From NCBI GenBank assembly GCA_010015805.1, contig ML978134.1, forward strand, positions 248,001 to 312,000: a stretch of 64,000 nt of DNA. The letters are read 5' to 3'. This stretch comes from Rhizodiscina lignyota. Taxonomy: Eukaryota; Ascomycota; Dothideomycetes; Aulographales; Rhizodiscinaceae. The notes beneath the pieces were generated by a model that was not told the origin of the DNA, searched no databases, and was given only the letters and a program-made list of their open reading frames with translations. Both the position numbers and the translations under genes were made by a program. This document shows positions 44,961 to 55,999 of this stretch, piece by piece. Position 1 is the first letter of the stretch, and the number at the start of each line of letters is the position of its first letter.

Positions 44961-45876
44961 AAAAGGATTGCTGCCAATCACAGCAGGGTCAGTTTATGTT
45001 CAATGAGAAACACTTAATCTTGTGTCTAATCTAAATCCTGGCAATGGTGACCTGTGGGTTGATTGGTCACGAAACACCACACGTCTTCTCCAAAGTACTG
45101 AAAGATGATATATACTCATACCAAACGTGCTTCATAACCATCATCCCCAAAGCCGCTGAGGCTGGCATTCTTTATAAAACTATGAGGTGAATGCCCTATT
45201 TATGGGGTACAATATTGAGCTGAGGGGAGTAAACGGCCCCTAAGCATCTTTGCCCACTCCTAACCAGATTGACCTGGCTGCCCCGGCGGCGAACTCCTTA
45301 ATTTCGCTACGGGATGAGAATGGACGCCCATATTCCGGAAGAGCGATTGCGGCTCAATAAGTAATGGAGACGTAACCTTGATGCAGGTAGTCTTGATCCA
45401 GCCTTGGATGTCGAGATCTGCTCCCGATCTTAACTCCAAGCACGTGACTTCGCGTCTTGGATGGGAGTTTCCAAGTACTGGCGCGTTTTGCTAGCGCGAC
45501 GGTTCAGCTCCTCAGAGGATGAGAGCATTTCTTCTTCAACAGCTGCCATCTTGCGTTCACTCCCTTGCCCTTATTTCCATTGCTCCCATTTTGATTCTAT
45601 TCATCTATCCGCATCGGAGAATAACAAAAAGTCGGCCCCAGCTTGCGAAATAGAGTACCGCATAGCCAAGGTATCTGGCCTCCCTAACCTCTACGTCAGA
45701 CCTATAGATTTTCGACGGTACGCGATTGTGATGTACGCTCCAAAGCACCCAGAATTGACTTTTCAGAGATAGTCTCGTCTACCCTGAATTGCAAGAGCTG
45801 CTCGCGCTTTGGCATTAGAGTACAGTTTGGTCGGCGATAACGAACCTCTTCTCTCAACACCCTCGAGTCCACCGGG
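44961..45876. other. Intergenic region with one satellite copy
   Basis: The 916 bp lie between the two F-box genes. A 103-codon open frame at 45461-45772 runs into the satellite copy and is not judged a gene. Confidence 0.4.
45710..45820 (-). repeat. Dispersed copy of the 55-bp satellite
   Basis: The core TTTTCAGAGATAGTCTCG at 45761-45778 is the reverse complement of the array core at 9.3-9.7 kb. The flanks also align with the copies at 63.4 and 63.85 kb: GCTCCAAAG lies 28 bp before the AGATA in both places, and the following CTGCTC...TTGGCATTA is shared with the copy at 63.39 kb. Confidence 0.65.
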
Positions 45877-47355
45877 ATGCCGAGCCGTGCGTCAGGTCGT
45901 TCAAGACCAGCAAAGCGGCGTAAGAAGTCGCGAACGGATCAGCCGCGGCAGGCGTCTCTGTTGGAACAATTGCCCACAGAAATTCTTCAAGAAATCGCCT
46001 CGCTTGTCTCGCTTGAGGACGCCAGCAGATTGCACCCTCTGCGCCTCACATGTCGCAACGTACATTATAAAATTGAGGATGTGTTTTCGCAAGCATTCAA
46101 GGGGTGGCGTGCAGCTCTTTCCCCCGCTAAACTTCGGATCTGCAAGATATCTCAACACATTCACAGTATCGATTCAAGGTCGAGACAATCATTGACGTAA
46201 CCAATACGAAGCGGGAGTCTGATGAAGAGTATCGCAACAACAGACACATCTTTGTCCGCAGACTAGAACGAGACCGAAATGAACCCTGGGCCCCGGTTAT
46301 CCAGAAAATAATTGATGACATGGACGCTTGTCAAGAAGGCTTCAGGCGTCTAGAACGATCAGGGCTGGGCACCACAATGTTGACGTCTGCATTTCGATCC
46401 TTGTCCAACCTCAAAACTCTCATCATCATTGCGCAGCAGAAAGTTAGGCCTTCTGCACCAGCCGAATATTATGGGCCCGGATCGATCTCACACGTCGTTT
46501 CCTCTTATCTTGCCGCGGCAGGGATGGCTGGAATAAAGCTGAAGTCCCTCCTGGTGGGCACTGGAGCGATAACCCACTGGAACATCAAGCCTGGCGTCGC
46601 CGTAATGGATCTCCCCATGTCATTTCTCCCACTCTATGCGAACATAACATCGCTGCAGATCAAACTCAGCACAAAAAACCCGACGTACCTAGGTGAGTAA
46701 TCAATATTATGACACACTCAAAGCGGAAGACTTAATGTATTGTTTAGGTTCCACGGATTGGATTCGCCACACGTCTCTTTTTCTTTCCGCGATGCCCCTG
46801 TTGGAAGAGTTGTACCTCTCTTTCGATGATCGAATCCACACAGAAGCTATCTTCTCGGAAATTGTTAATAAGACCACATGCAGATGGCCCAATTTAAAGA
46901 GACTCCAGTTGATCGGCTTCCAGTTGAAAACAGCAGATTTACTCTCCCTCCTTGGGCGTCATCAGGAGAATCTGGAGAGATTCGCGGTGCATTACTGCGA
47001 CTTCACGGGAGAAAGCTGGCGCAGTATTCTAGAATGCCTTAGAGAGTTTCCAAGTCTTCAGGATCTGCGCATCATCTACATCGCACAAGACGGATGGCGA
47101 ACTTCATTCCAGAACAGCGGCCATGTTGCGGAAATCGATGAGCAGCTCAATACCGTCGATATTTTTTTGGGTGAATTGAAGTTTGATGGGTGCCCCTGGG
47201 CGCTAGTCCAGGACTTGAACAAGTACTGCGTGGTGGCGGAACATTGGGAGAATATACCGGCACGGATCGACCAGTTCTTGACTGACTTTACTGTAACTGG
47301 TCTTGCCGCTGAATCCGATGTCGATATCGAATTGGGCGACCTGTGGTTGGATTGA
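45877..47355 (+). pseudogene. F-box protein (copy 2), disrupted by a frameshift
   Basis: It is paralogous to the F-box gene at 43437. The frame opens at ATG 45877 with a basic leader and F-box (ASLLEQLPTEILQEIASLVS, then ASRLHPLRLTCRNVHYKIED). Near 46133-46137 it must shift: AALSPAKLR is in one phase and DLQDISTHSQYRFKVETIID in another, with one base missing between them. Comparison with WLSATTQNLSHLQKISLHPR of copy 1 shows both parts align without a gap, so this is a one-base loss, not an intron. The rest is intact to the stop, with an intron 46693-46747 (GTGAGT, TTTAG, phase 1). It ends in an acidic tail. A sequencing error would look the same; otherwise it is a young pseudogene, since no other defect is seen. 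Confidence 0.75.
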
Positions 47356-48017
47356 GCCCCAATTTGCCAGATTCACTAAACTGCTAGGATGTACAGCGCC
47401 TTCAATTACGATGGACTACATTCAATACAGATGTACGACCTCAATAAACACTGGCTGAAGTGTATTATATTGGGCACCCAAGTATGCTGAAACTCTCCTT
47501 GAAGACAAATTCGACTTGCCGCAATCTATTACAAGGCATTGAGCTGCTAAGGTATGTGAGCCTTTTATAAATCTGAATTTAAAATATGCCAACAACGTAG
47601 CCCCAGCGAAGCGTGTGCAGCGAAGCAGCGTCCCAGCAAAGCAGCGTCCCAGGCATACTGCATGAAAGCTGCAGGGATGCTCTCGCTTTGCTAAATCCGG
47701 CATTTCCTGCCCCCTTTCCACCTTCATCGAGGTCAACCTTCATCCTTGAGAGAACAAACCTCGTCGGGCAAATTGGTCGAATCACATAATTGAAGATCGC
47801 AATTTCAATTTCTGACGGGCACCTACGACAAAATGTACACACTCTTCGGTCACACCGATTCTATCTTGCGCAATGTGCATTGGTAAATTCTCATTCCATA
47901 TGCATGCACACCTCTATACTTTTGTACTTCGCCTTGAAACAGACTCCCTGTGGAAGTGCTCCAGCAATCCATAAGTTTCTTGTAAACAGCATGCAAGCAA
48001 CTCGATCCTTTAACCAT
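47356..48017. other. Intergenic, convergent gene ends
   Basis: It holds the 3' ends of F-box copy 2 and BTB copy 2. It contains a 16-bp direct repeat, CGAAGCAGCGTCCCAG at 47621 and CAAAGCAGCGTCCCAG at 47637. Nothing else is seen. Confidence 0.45.
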
Positions 48018-49521
48018 TCATTCCCAAGCTGAACCTTCTGGAGCCCCCCAATCGTCGTCGTTATACTTCCTGCCAGCTTCACAGTTAAAGAATCTACCGT
48101 AATAGAAAGGGATAGCGCCTTCGACAATCGGTGGATCCTCTTTCATTGGTTCATACAGGAAATCCTGAATCCAGCTCGTCCGTTTTCGCTCCCAGTCCCT
48201 GAAGCGACCATGACAACTCTCACAGCCGCAACAACCGCGGGGGCACCACCTGGGGCTTCTTCTGTATTCTCGGCGGCATCTCCTGATTCCACGGTCGTTT
48301 CGTGGAGTATTCTCAGAGTTAATTATTTTGAACCCATGGGGTTGTACCACCGGCAAATAGTCTGGCCAACTGTCGAAGAGAGGAAGACCGTCGTCAACCA
48401 CCTTCGATGCTTCATATTCCTCGTCGCGCAGCTTGACATATTCATCCCAATCCTCATACTGTGGAAGTTTGTTGTTTTCGAGTGTATCAAGGCCCATGGC
48501 TCTTTTCATGTTTTCGAAGAACACATCCCAATCATCCAACGCAGCACCCTTCGCAAAGCCATGGCGGCAATTGTGACAGTATGTCTCTTCATATGCCTCT
48601 TTAAATTCCTTTGAGCCATTCTTGTTTTCCTTGGAAGAGTTTTTACACCTCATACAGCGCCCTTTTCCGTCTTCGTCGTTATCCCGTGAGTAATAGACAG
48701 GCCACATCTCGGATATCCGGTGGCTGGAGGCAAGGCCGAAAGCGACGGCGGATTCGGGACAAGCATCTAATATCTCTTTGAGAGTGAACTGAGCGCAGTC
48801 GAGTTGCATCTTGAAGTTGGTATGTTGAAATATCTCGAACACGATGGGGAATTCTTCGGCAATCTGCTCAGCCAAGGGGTCGCGGAGCGAGCTGTCCTGG
48901 GGCAGAAGGAGTCCACAAATAGATGGCACTATGCAAAGGAGCTCGCCCACGTTAAAGCAATGCCGCTGTATCATATCGGTATACTGTCGGAGTGCAAAGT
49001 GTCGCAATGTATCGATTCCGTACTCGTCTCCCAAGGCGTACATTGCCGCATGGAACCCGATGTGTGACACGTCGTTCGGCAGCTTATATGAACCGCAGTA
49101 CATGAATCGCATCAGGCTGAAGACGATGGCAGGGTCCTTGTGAGTCAGATCAATTTCGCCGTGATTCGCTTCCTGTGTCGAGTCAGTTTGTTTCGATCGA
49201 AGAATTCTTCATATTGCTTCGCTGGAAATTCAATAACGAATCCACACATCGACGACGCACCTTGAAGGGACCCTTGAGTGCATTGCGAAAGAAGATGGAG
49301 CCACAGCACATGACAATTTTATGCGCTTTATATGCTTTAGTTCGACTGCGAATGATAAGGTCGGAGAGTCTTTCATCGTCGAAGTACCTGTGGTTTCCCT
49401 CAGTGTCCTTGGCTCTTGTGGTTTTCTCATTCGAGGCAAGTACTCACTCCGAAAGGCCCATGTGCAGTACGAGTACTGAGTTGCCATCTTTGTCTAGAGT
49501 ACTCCATTTGGATGATGACAT
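48018..49521 (-). CDS. BTB/POZ protein with zinc-ribbon-like element and PFYYG motif (copy 2)
   Basis: Exons 49521-49448, 49387-49261 and 49172-48018 give 451 aa. Exon 1 (MSSSKWSTLDKDGNSVLVLH) is variable between copies. Exon 2, exactly 127 nt, encodes the BTB core YFDDERLSDLIIRSRTKAYK, AHKIVMCCGSIFFRNALKGP, FK. Exon 3 continues EANHGEIDLTHKDP, LMRFMYCGSYKLP, HIGFHAAMYALGDEYGIDTL and a helical middle. CMRC (240-243) and CHNC (266-269) form a likely zinc site and are followed by DDWDVFF. Near the end lies a Cys/Arg-rich stretch (SPRWCPRGCCGCESC), then IPFYYGRFFNCEAG. A TATA-like ATATATAGG at 49675-49683 lies ~155 bp upstream. Intron phases are 2 and 0. A Cullin-3 adaptor role is inferred from the BTB domain only. 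Confidence 0.85.
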
Positions 49522-50025
49522 TGTTTCTGTGGGCTCTTCCCTCGTGGAATAAGGGCGATGATTAAGCTGGCTGGTAACGCTGGTTTGAGGAGGAGCAGCA
49601 ACTCCGGGACCGAAGACAGAAGTCGTTTTGAAAGAAAGTTGGAAGAAGACAACCTTTGAAGTATGAGGAGTGAAATATATAGGCGCTTGTGCGCGCTAAA
49701 CTGTGTTTCATCACCAACCAAGTGCCATGAACTGTTACTTTTGCATTATGTGAGGCAGTGTACGTCGTCAGTGACAGAAGTTTGAACACAGCATTTCGTG
49801 AAGATAAACCATGATTGCTTGAAGCCTAATAATACTGAATGAATCTGAAGCACCAGCCCTCCTCCAGTGCCGAGAGCTGCATTGTGACAAGTTTGACAAT
49901 TTAGGGACGTCCTCATGAATTACACGGCCCAAGTGACATCCGTCACAGAGTTTGCTGGTTCGAATCCAGCGGCTATTTCTCTCATTTGCCCCCGCCCTCC
50001 TTCCACATACCTCAGCTGCTTGCAT
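49522..50025. other. Intergenic region
   Basis: It holds the promoter of BTB copy 2 (TATA-like element near 49675) and the 3' UTR of BTB copy 3, both on minus. A tRNA T-arm-like palindrome near 49955 is discussed under rejected items. Confidence 0.45.
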
Positions 50026-51572
50026 TTACCCACGCATTCTCGCAGACCACGCTCCAGCACGTGTTTGTCCACACGGCTTACGGAGTCTGCCTCCCTGGTG
50101 ATTCTGGAACATGCCGTAGTAGAATGGCACGTTCCCGTCAACGGTCGGCAGGTCTTCTTGAGCTAGTCCGTATAGCATATCGTGAATCCAGCTTGTTCCC
50201 GTTTTCTTTGTCGTGGAGCTTGCAGATTGACCTCTGCCTTCTTCATGTCCACGTCCACTTCCTCGAGGAGGTCCTGCGGTATCGTCGCCACTGCGGACCG
50301 AGAGTTTGTGATCGCTGGTCGAGGAGGAGGAGCCGGCCCAGGTGAAAACAGATTGATGATCCTGCCGAGTGTTGAAGAACGGAAGGCTATCGTCGGCTAG
50401 TTTGACCTTGCCGTTGACTAGTTTGACCTTGTCGTTGACTAGTTTGAGCTTCTCGTCGACTAGTTTGATCTTGTCGTCGGCTAACTTGGCCTCCTCGTAA
50501 GCTAATTTGAACTCGTCGTAAGCTTCATCCTGAGTTTTGGAGTACTCCAGCCAATCTTCAAACGGGGGAAGATCATCATCGTCGACATCTTCCAAGTTCA
50601 GAGCCTTCTTTTTCGATTTCAAGAACTCGTCCCAGTCTTCTTGCACGAGATTGACGAGACACTCGACGCACTCTGCGCCAGCTTCGATAGCTCTACTCTC
50701 CTGCCGAGTCTCGTCAGCAGACCAACCGCACACCCCGCAGGGAGCCTCTCCGCCTCGATGAAGCATAATCCGAACCGTATAGAAGCGTCGGTTGGCAAAG
50801 AGAGCAACGTCAGACGCAAATTCCGGACAGATATCCAATGTTTGCTTGAACATGAACTCAGCACAAGCGATTGTGTCGATCGTCAAACTGTGAACGAAAG
50901 ACATGTCTTGGGCGACGCGCTGCACAAGAGGTTTGCGGAGGGCAGTCTTTTCGATCGGGAGAAGTTCGCAAATGCTCGGAACGATACCAAGCAGCTCGCC
51001 CATATTGAACCTCCTCCTTAGCAAAGCACCCTCGTAATGCGTCAAGGCAAGGTCTTGGAGTGTTTGGATGTCATATTCGTCGCCGAGCGCATACATGGCC
51101 GCGTGATACCCGACGTGTGACACCTGGGGCCTCGAAGGGAGTTCGTAATTTCCGACGTACATGAATCGCAGCATCTGATTCATGAGGAGGGGATCGTGAT
51201 GGCTGAGGTCAATCTCATTCGCATGGGACTCCTGTTCGACACGCGTAAAGTATTCCCCCGTCTCGGAAGCATACACCTCACAGTAAACATACTTTGAACG
51301 GACCCTCCAATGCCTTCTGAAAGAACTTTGATCCGCTGCATAGCACTATTTTATGTAGCTTGAAAACTTTCCACTGGCAACGAATAACGACATCTGAGTG
51401 TTTGCCGTTGTCGAAGTAACTGAGACACGTTAGTGTGCTTGAGTGGGCATTTCAGAATTCAGGTACGCGGTTTGGAATACCTTTCCATGCCCCTCTTCGC
51501 CATCAGAACCGAAAACTCGGGCAGCACGGCAAATGACATGTTGCATGGTGCAATTTCTCTGAACGACGCCAT
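50026..51572 (-). CDS. BTB/POZ protein with zinc-ribbon-like element, heptad repeats and PFYYG motif (copy 3)
   Basis: Exons 51572-51481, 51419-51293 and 51231-50026 give 474 aa. The 127-nt middle exon encodes YFDNGKHSDVVIRCQWKVFK and LHKIVLCSGSKFFQKALEGP, FK. Exon 3 has ESHANEIDLSHHDPLLMNQM, LRFMYVGNYELP, HVGYHAAMYALGDEYDIQTL. CGVC (238-241) and CVEC (261-264) precede QEDW (270-273). Residues 314-355 are six tandem heptads of pattern x-K-L-x-x-x-x (for example IKLVDEK, LKLVNDK, VKLVNGK), absent in the other copies and probably forming a charged coiled coil. The C-terminus has VPFYYGMFQNHQGGRLRKP. Start choice: ATG 51572; a second in-frame ATG lies 11 codons on. Regulation is not evident. Confidence 0.85.
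50386..50511 (-). repeat. 21-bp tandem repeat, six copies, inside BTB copy 3
   Basis: On the plus strand the units read like TTTGACCTTGTCGTTGACTAG, repeated with small changes. They keep the reading frame and encode the x-K-L heptads. Confidence 0.8.
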
Positions 51573-51918
51573 TGGAATCCTCGGAGTTTGATCTTGTGTC
51601 TCGCTCGGTTTGCCGACGGAGTCAAGAAAGGATGAGTTGTGAGGTCAGATTGGAGGTGCACGACAAAGGAAGTGGGAGAGGTTGGGAGCAAGCTTGGTGT
51701 TTAAGCAAAACAAAAAAATCGAGGCTTGGCGTTCTGAGTCAAAACAACCTCATGACGTAGAAAATCTGTGACAATGAGAGATGCACGTGACTACTCTAAT
51801 GTCTCGAGGTTGATCCGATGTTTTTAACAGCCAACTTCAATAATTCTAGCGCCATGGAGCGCACAATTTTGATCTCGGTATGACAACCAAACTGAGTGAG
51901 AACCACCCTCTGAGGCCA
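51573..51918. other. Intergenic region
   Basis: The 346 bp between two minus-strand BTB genes hold the promoter of copy 3. No further feature is seen. Confidence 0.45.
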
Positions 51919-53287
51919 TCAGCCATGTGTGAATTTCCAAGGGAACCTCTCTTTCTCGGCCAGGTAGTCCTCGTACCGCATATCGCCAGGCTTCGGCCGC
52001 CGCGGGGCCTCGTGATTATGGAAATCGCCATAGTAGAACGGCAGTTGGATCTGCTCCGGGGTCTCGACTGCGTTGCTGCCTCCAGATACGCATGTAGTTG
52101 ACAGATCAATGCTGGCTGAGTCCCCAGGAGCATTTCCCATGCCTGCAATTTCTCTTTGATCTCGGGCACTAGCAGTCGAGAAACTTGCGGGTGTATCCTC
52201 GATGTCCAGCATCGTATCTGAAGTATCATTCGCAAACGGTAACTCAGCATTGGCGTCGATGTTCTCCCTTTCATGCCTCCGCCGAATCTCGGGCCATTCG
52301 TGCAAATTAGATAGAAGTTCACCATCTGGTATACCTTCCACACCGGCATCTCTCTTCTCGTCGAGGTAGAACTGTTCCCAATCTTCCTGCATGAGGTTTG
52401 TTCTGCAGTTGGGGCAGAAACTTGGAGACCAACGATAGGGTCTTTCATGGTGGTAAGGGTGCATGGTATAACAGCGGAGGCACATATAATCGTAAGGCTC
52501 TGCGTGGTCTTGGCCTGGTGAAGAGAGGACCATTATGTTCTTCGAGAGACGGGTGGTAATTGCCGCAGCAAAGTCAGAATTCGATCGGACAGCCCGTTCG
52601 AGGGTGTCGCTGGCCAGCTGAGTTAGGCCGCACCTCAACTCGGCCCCTGAAGAAAGGACGGACGGAGTATCCCAGCAGATTGTCAATACAAGCGGTTCGA
52701 TAAGGAGGTGGTTCCTTGGCGATGGCAGGAGCTCGCTGATGGCAGGAGCAATTGAGATGAGCTCGCCCATGTTGAAGCCGGCTTGGTTAAGCAATTCCCG
52801 GTATTGTCGCCTTGCAAAGTCCATTAATGTGCGGATGTCGTATTTGTCTCCGAGAGCGACCATCGCAGCATGAAATCCAACATGCGAAACATTGACTTCG
52901 TCCGCTCTCTCTCCCCGTGGCAGGCCATAGCGTCCTCGATACAGAAAGTCCATCATCCGATCAACGAGCAATGGATCATCATCACTTAAGTTGACCTCGT
53001 TGGTTTGCGCTTCTCTGAAAGGCCCCTCGCATAGATTCCTGAAATATTCTGAAGCGCTGCATAAAATCACTTTATGAGCTTTATAGGTCTTCGAGCGACA
53101 ATGTACGAGAAAGTCGGAATGGACGCCGCTTTTAAGGTACCTTGAAATAGTCAGATTATCACACAATCTGTACAGAATTAAACACTAGGTTCACTCACGC
53201 TGCCAGTCCACTATCAAGCATGCTACATGCCATTGCTTCGCCTCTAGACGGAACTTTCTCATCATCAAGGTAGTGGAACTCAATCAT
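51919..53287 (-). CDS. BTB/POZ protein with zinc-ribbon-like element and PFYYG motif (copy 4)
   Basis: Exons 53287-53199 and 53140-51919 give 436 aa. Exon 1 is variable (MIEFHYLDDEKVPSRGEAMA). The BTB core reads YLKSGVHSDFLVHCRSKTYK and AHKVILCSASEYFRNLCEGP, FREAQTNEVNLSDDDP; here the second intron present in copies 2, 3 and 5 is missing. FLYRGRYGLP and HVGFHAAMVALGDKYDIRTL follow. CLRC (250-253) and CPNC (272-275) precede QEDWEQFY. An acidic, Ser-rich linker leads to QLPFYYGDFHNHEAPRRPKP and a Lys/Glu-rich end. The 58-bp intron has donor GTGAGT, a CTGAC branch point and an AAG acceptor, phase 2 as in the relatives. A TATATATAG-type element (plus-strand CTAATATATAG near 53353) lies ~65 bp upstream of the ATG. 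Confidence 0.85.
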
Positions 53288-53651
53288 TTTCTGTGGCACC
53301 CAAGATGGATAAGGTAAAAGTTTGAAGAGAGAAAGAATGAGGTTAGAATGCGCTAATATATAGATGCAGCCGTGTTTGAGGCGGTGTCTGATGCAAGCGT
53401 GAATGGTAGCCAAGTCGCGCAATGACACGCTGTGAAAACGGGGCACAAGACATCTGTCACCACGAGACTCAAGGAAACAAGCTTTTCGATCGATAGGTTA
53501 TACGGATAGGGCGCCTCGGCTTGATACGCATCATCGATCCAATATATACACACAAACTTCGCCAAATACCGCAGGAGTTGTACAGTCAAGATCTATTGAT
53601 ATAGGGTATCTCGGTTATCGTTAGAACAGGAGGCCCATGGCCGCCTATTTA
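53288..53651. other. Intergenic region
   Basis: It holds the promoter of BTB copy 4 and the 3' UTR of the carrier gene. Nothing else is seen. Confidence 0.4.
53348..53366 (-). promoter_or_regulatory. TATA box of BTB copy 4
   Basis: On the minus strand the sequence is CATCTATATATTAGCGC, about 65 bp before the start codon at 53287. It supports starting translation at MIEFHYL rather than further upstream. Confidence 0.5.
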
Positions 53652-55999
53652 TCAAGGAAGCTCCAGCGCCTTCTTTGTGTTTTCGTAAACGACGTATGTC
53701 TGCCAATCGTAAGCAATTCGCACAAGCAATGACAATCACGCACGCCAGGATGCAATGTCTGTGCCGACAAACATGGCACGCAAGCGCAGACGGAAAGCAA
53801 AAACTCACAATCGACATAGCGGGGACGACCTTCATCAAATTCGGCGTCAGCCCTTTAAACAAGCCCCTCACTCCCTCGCCTTCCACAGTCTTCCTTGCGA
53901 CATCCCATAGGCCCGTATACGTCCTCGGATGCAGCGCAGTGCCCTGCGCCTGCAACCTCGTTCGCAGAAGATTGAGCGGGTACACCAGACTTGCGCCCAA
54001 CGCACCCGAGAAGCCTCCAATAGCCGCTGTTGCGAAGCCGCCCGGCGCAGCATCGTCCTCATGACACCCGAGCCTGCGCGCATTTCGGCGCGATATGGCG
54101 GATTTGAGGAACTCGAACGTGCCGAGGTCGATGGCGGCATAGGGAAACATCCCCGCCAGGCCTGCTGGGAGGCCACGATAGAAAGCCCGATGGCCGGATT
54201 CGCGCCACATCTTGCGGGCGGTTGTGACTATGAGAGCGTTGCCGTGTGCGCCTCCAGCGACTGTCTCGGTCTGGACGCGGCTGGGAAGTCTCCATGAGCA
54301 CATGGAGTCCCGACGTAGCAAGGGAGAAAAACTTACAATTTCAGCGTGTCAAGTGGGTATACTGCGAACCTGCGCCTTATTAGATACTATGTCATACTCC
54401 TCAGCTTAGATCATACGTACTGTGCTGTCATTCCAGCCAAGCCGCCAGTGACGAATTTTGACCAGCTCGAAATGTTCCTAGGATTGTCGTGGCCCTCTAA
54501 CCTCGCAAACATACGTTTACAGGCCTACTCAGGCGTTTAGGGACTGCGATACTATATTGTGTGAAGTAAACGTACCTCGTAGGAGCCGAATTTGATAGCC
54601 TTTCAACTTATCAGCTAATGTAAGGGAATATGGCATAAATAGCATGAAAAACGAACCGACTCGGGCATAATTTTTACCACCTAGAGAGGCTATCAGTGAG
54701 AACCATGAAGCCGGATACAATGACAGTACATACGTTCAAACCATTGCCTGTCAAGATAAGTGATGAGTATGTTGCCTAAGACCCAAGGGAGAGTCCACTC
54801 ACCTGCGAACAAACTCCGTACGCCACCCGCCGCCCACAGATCCTTCAACGCATTCACAAGCGTCGACCCAGCGTGCTTCAATGCCGTGGCAGGAGCCCCA
54901 GCCTTTGCAGCCTGAACCGTAGCCTGCGCCGTGCCTATCTGAGCGATGAGGTAGACCCGTAGGCGGTCGAGCGGAGCGGTGCAAGTGCGTGACACAGCGC
55001 CAGAGACGGCCCCTGCCACGAAGTAGCCTGGATTTGGCAAGAAAGGAGTCAGCGCCGTGGTTACACTCTCCGATAGCGTCAACTCGGTGTCCAAATCAAT
55101 AGTCTCGCGCTCCTGCGGCGGACCGTCGACCATCACGTTGCTGTCGTGCTCGGGCGGGGAGAGGTACTGAGCGTCGAACGGTATCCGGGGGTCTTCGTAT
55201 TCCGCCTGCTCGTAGACGGCGTCCCAAGCGGCCTGCGGCGGCGGGCGGTGCGGCTTTGCAATGTCGACGATCGCGCCAAAGAAGAGTCTAAGAAATTTTG
55301 TACCTATGCTCTGGATTGTCTCGTCGCTGAGGACGACGTCTCCTTCTGGGTTCAGCATCACGGTGGAGGAGTAGTAGGAGAGGACGGATCGGAGGTTGGG
55401 CGCGGTCGCGGGGATGAAGAGTAGGAAGTTTCTGCAACGCGTCAGGATGTTTGATATCGGGGCGCAAGATGTACAGACCGCCATTCGTCGAAGCTGATGA
55501 CGCCGTCGTGGTTCGAGTCAACTTCGTCAAAGAAGTTGTCAAGCTTGGAGGAGGGGACGGCCAGGCCCGCTCGTTGCAGAGCTTCCTTCAACTCGCCCTT
55601 CTCCATCTTGCCGTCGTCATTGCGATCTATACTTTTGAACAGTATCCATAGTTGTTGTTCCGTCTGTTTCACAAAGTTCTCGAATTCTTCACCCAATGTC
55701 AGCATTGTCTCGCGATTGCTTGTGTGATGTCATCGGGAGTGTCGCTAACCATGATATGATATTCGCCCATCGTGGTTTTCGTCCATAGCGTCGAGCACGT
55801 CTTTGAGGAGGTTATCCGCATTTTTCAAAGCTATAATACTATGAGCCATGTGAAACAAATCATTGGGTCCAAGCAACATACGGTGATCCATCTTCCTCAA
55901 CCCTCTCTTTAGGTTCGCGAGATCGAGGTAGCCTCGCCTGCGGTAATCGAGCTTGTGCCATAGTGCCTCCAGTCTGGCGTCCTGGCTACGAGCGTCCAT
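53652..55999 (-). CDS. Calcium-regulated mitochondrial carrier (SCaMC / Sal1-like ATP-Mg/Pi carrier)
   Basis: Ten exons (55999-55750, 55686-55479, 55431-54803, 54747-54734, 54680-54657, 54599-54576, 54524-54421, 54369-54337, 54280-53809, 53699-53652) give 601 aa. The N-terminus has EF-hand loops at residues 73-84 (DENHDGRISYHE), 104-115 (DRNDDGKMEKGE) and 140-151 (DSNHDGVISFDE), preceded by a degenerate one. Three mitochondrial-carrier repeats follow, with signatures TAPLDRLR, VYPLDTLKFR and VYPLNLLRTR. This order defines the short calcium-binding carriers that exchange ATP-Mg for phosphate across the inner membrane in response to cytosolic calcium. The four microexons (14, 24, 24 and 33 nt) supply GNGLNVVKIMPESAIKFGSY, E and later QFAVYPLDTLKF, all invariant carrier sequence, which confirms them. 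All sites are GT-AG with consistent phases. Confidence 0.9.

Noticed and set aside
45461-45772. 103-codon frame upstream of F-box copy 2
   Set aside because: Its second half lies in a satellite copy and it resembles no protein; treated as chance.
46094-46150. A small intron to explain the frame change in F-box copy 2
   Set aside because: A GTGGCG...GCAAG intron could be drawn, but it would delete residues that align with the paralogue without a gap. A one-base loss explains the data better.
49950-49975. tRNA T-arm-like palindrome GCTGGTTCGAATCCAGC
   Set aside because: The T stem-loop is perfect, but no matching acceptor stem, D-arm or 7-nt anticodon loop is found around it; the preceding hairpin GTGACATCCGTCAC has only a 4-nt loop. 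Probably a tRNA relic or chance.
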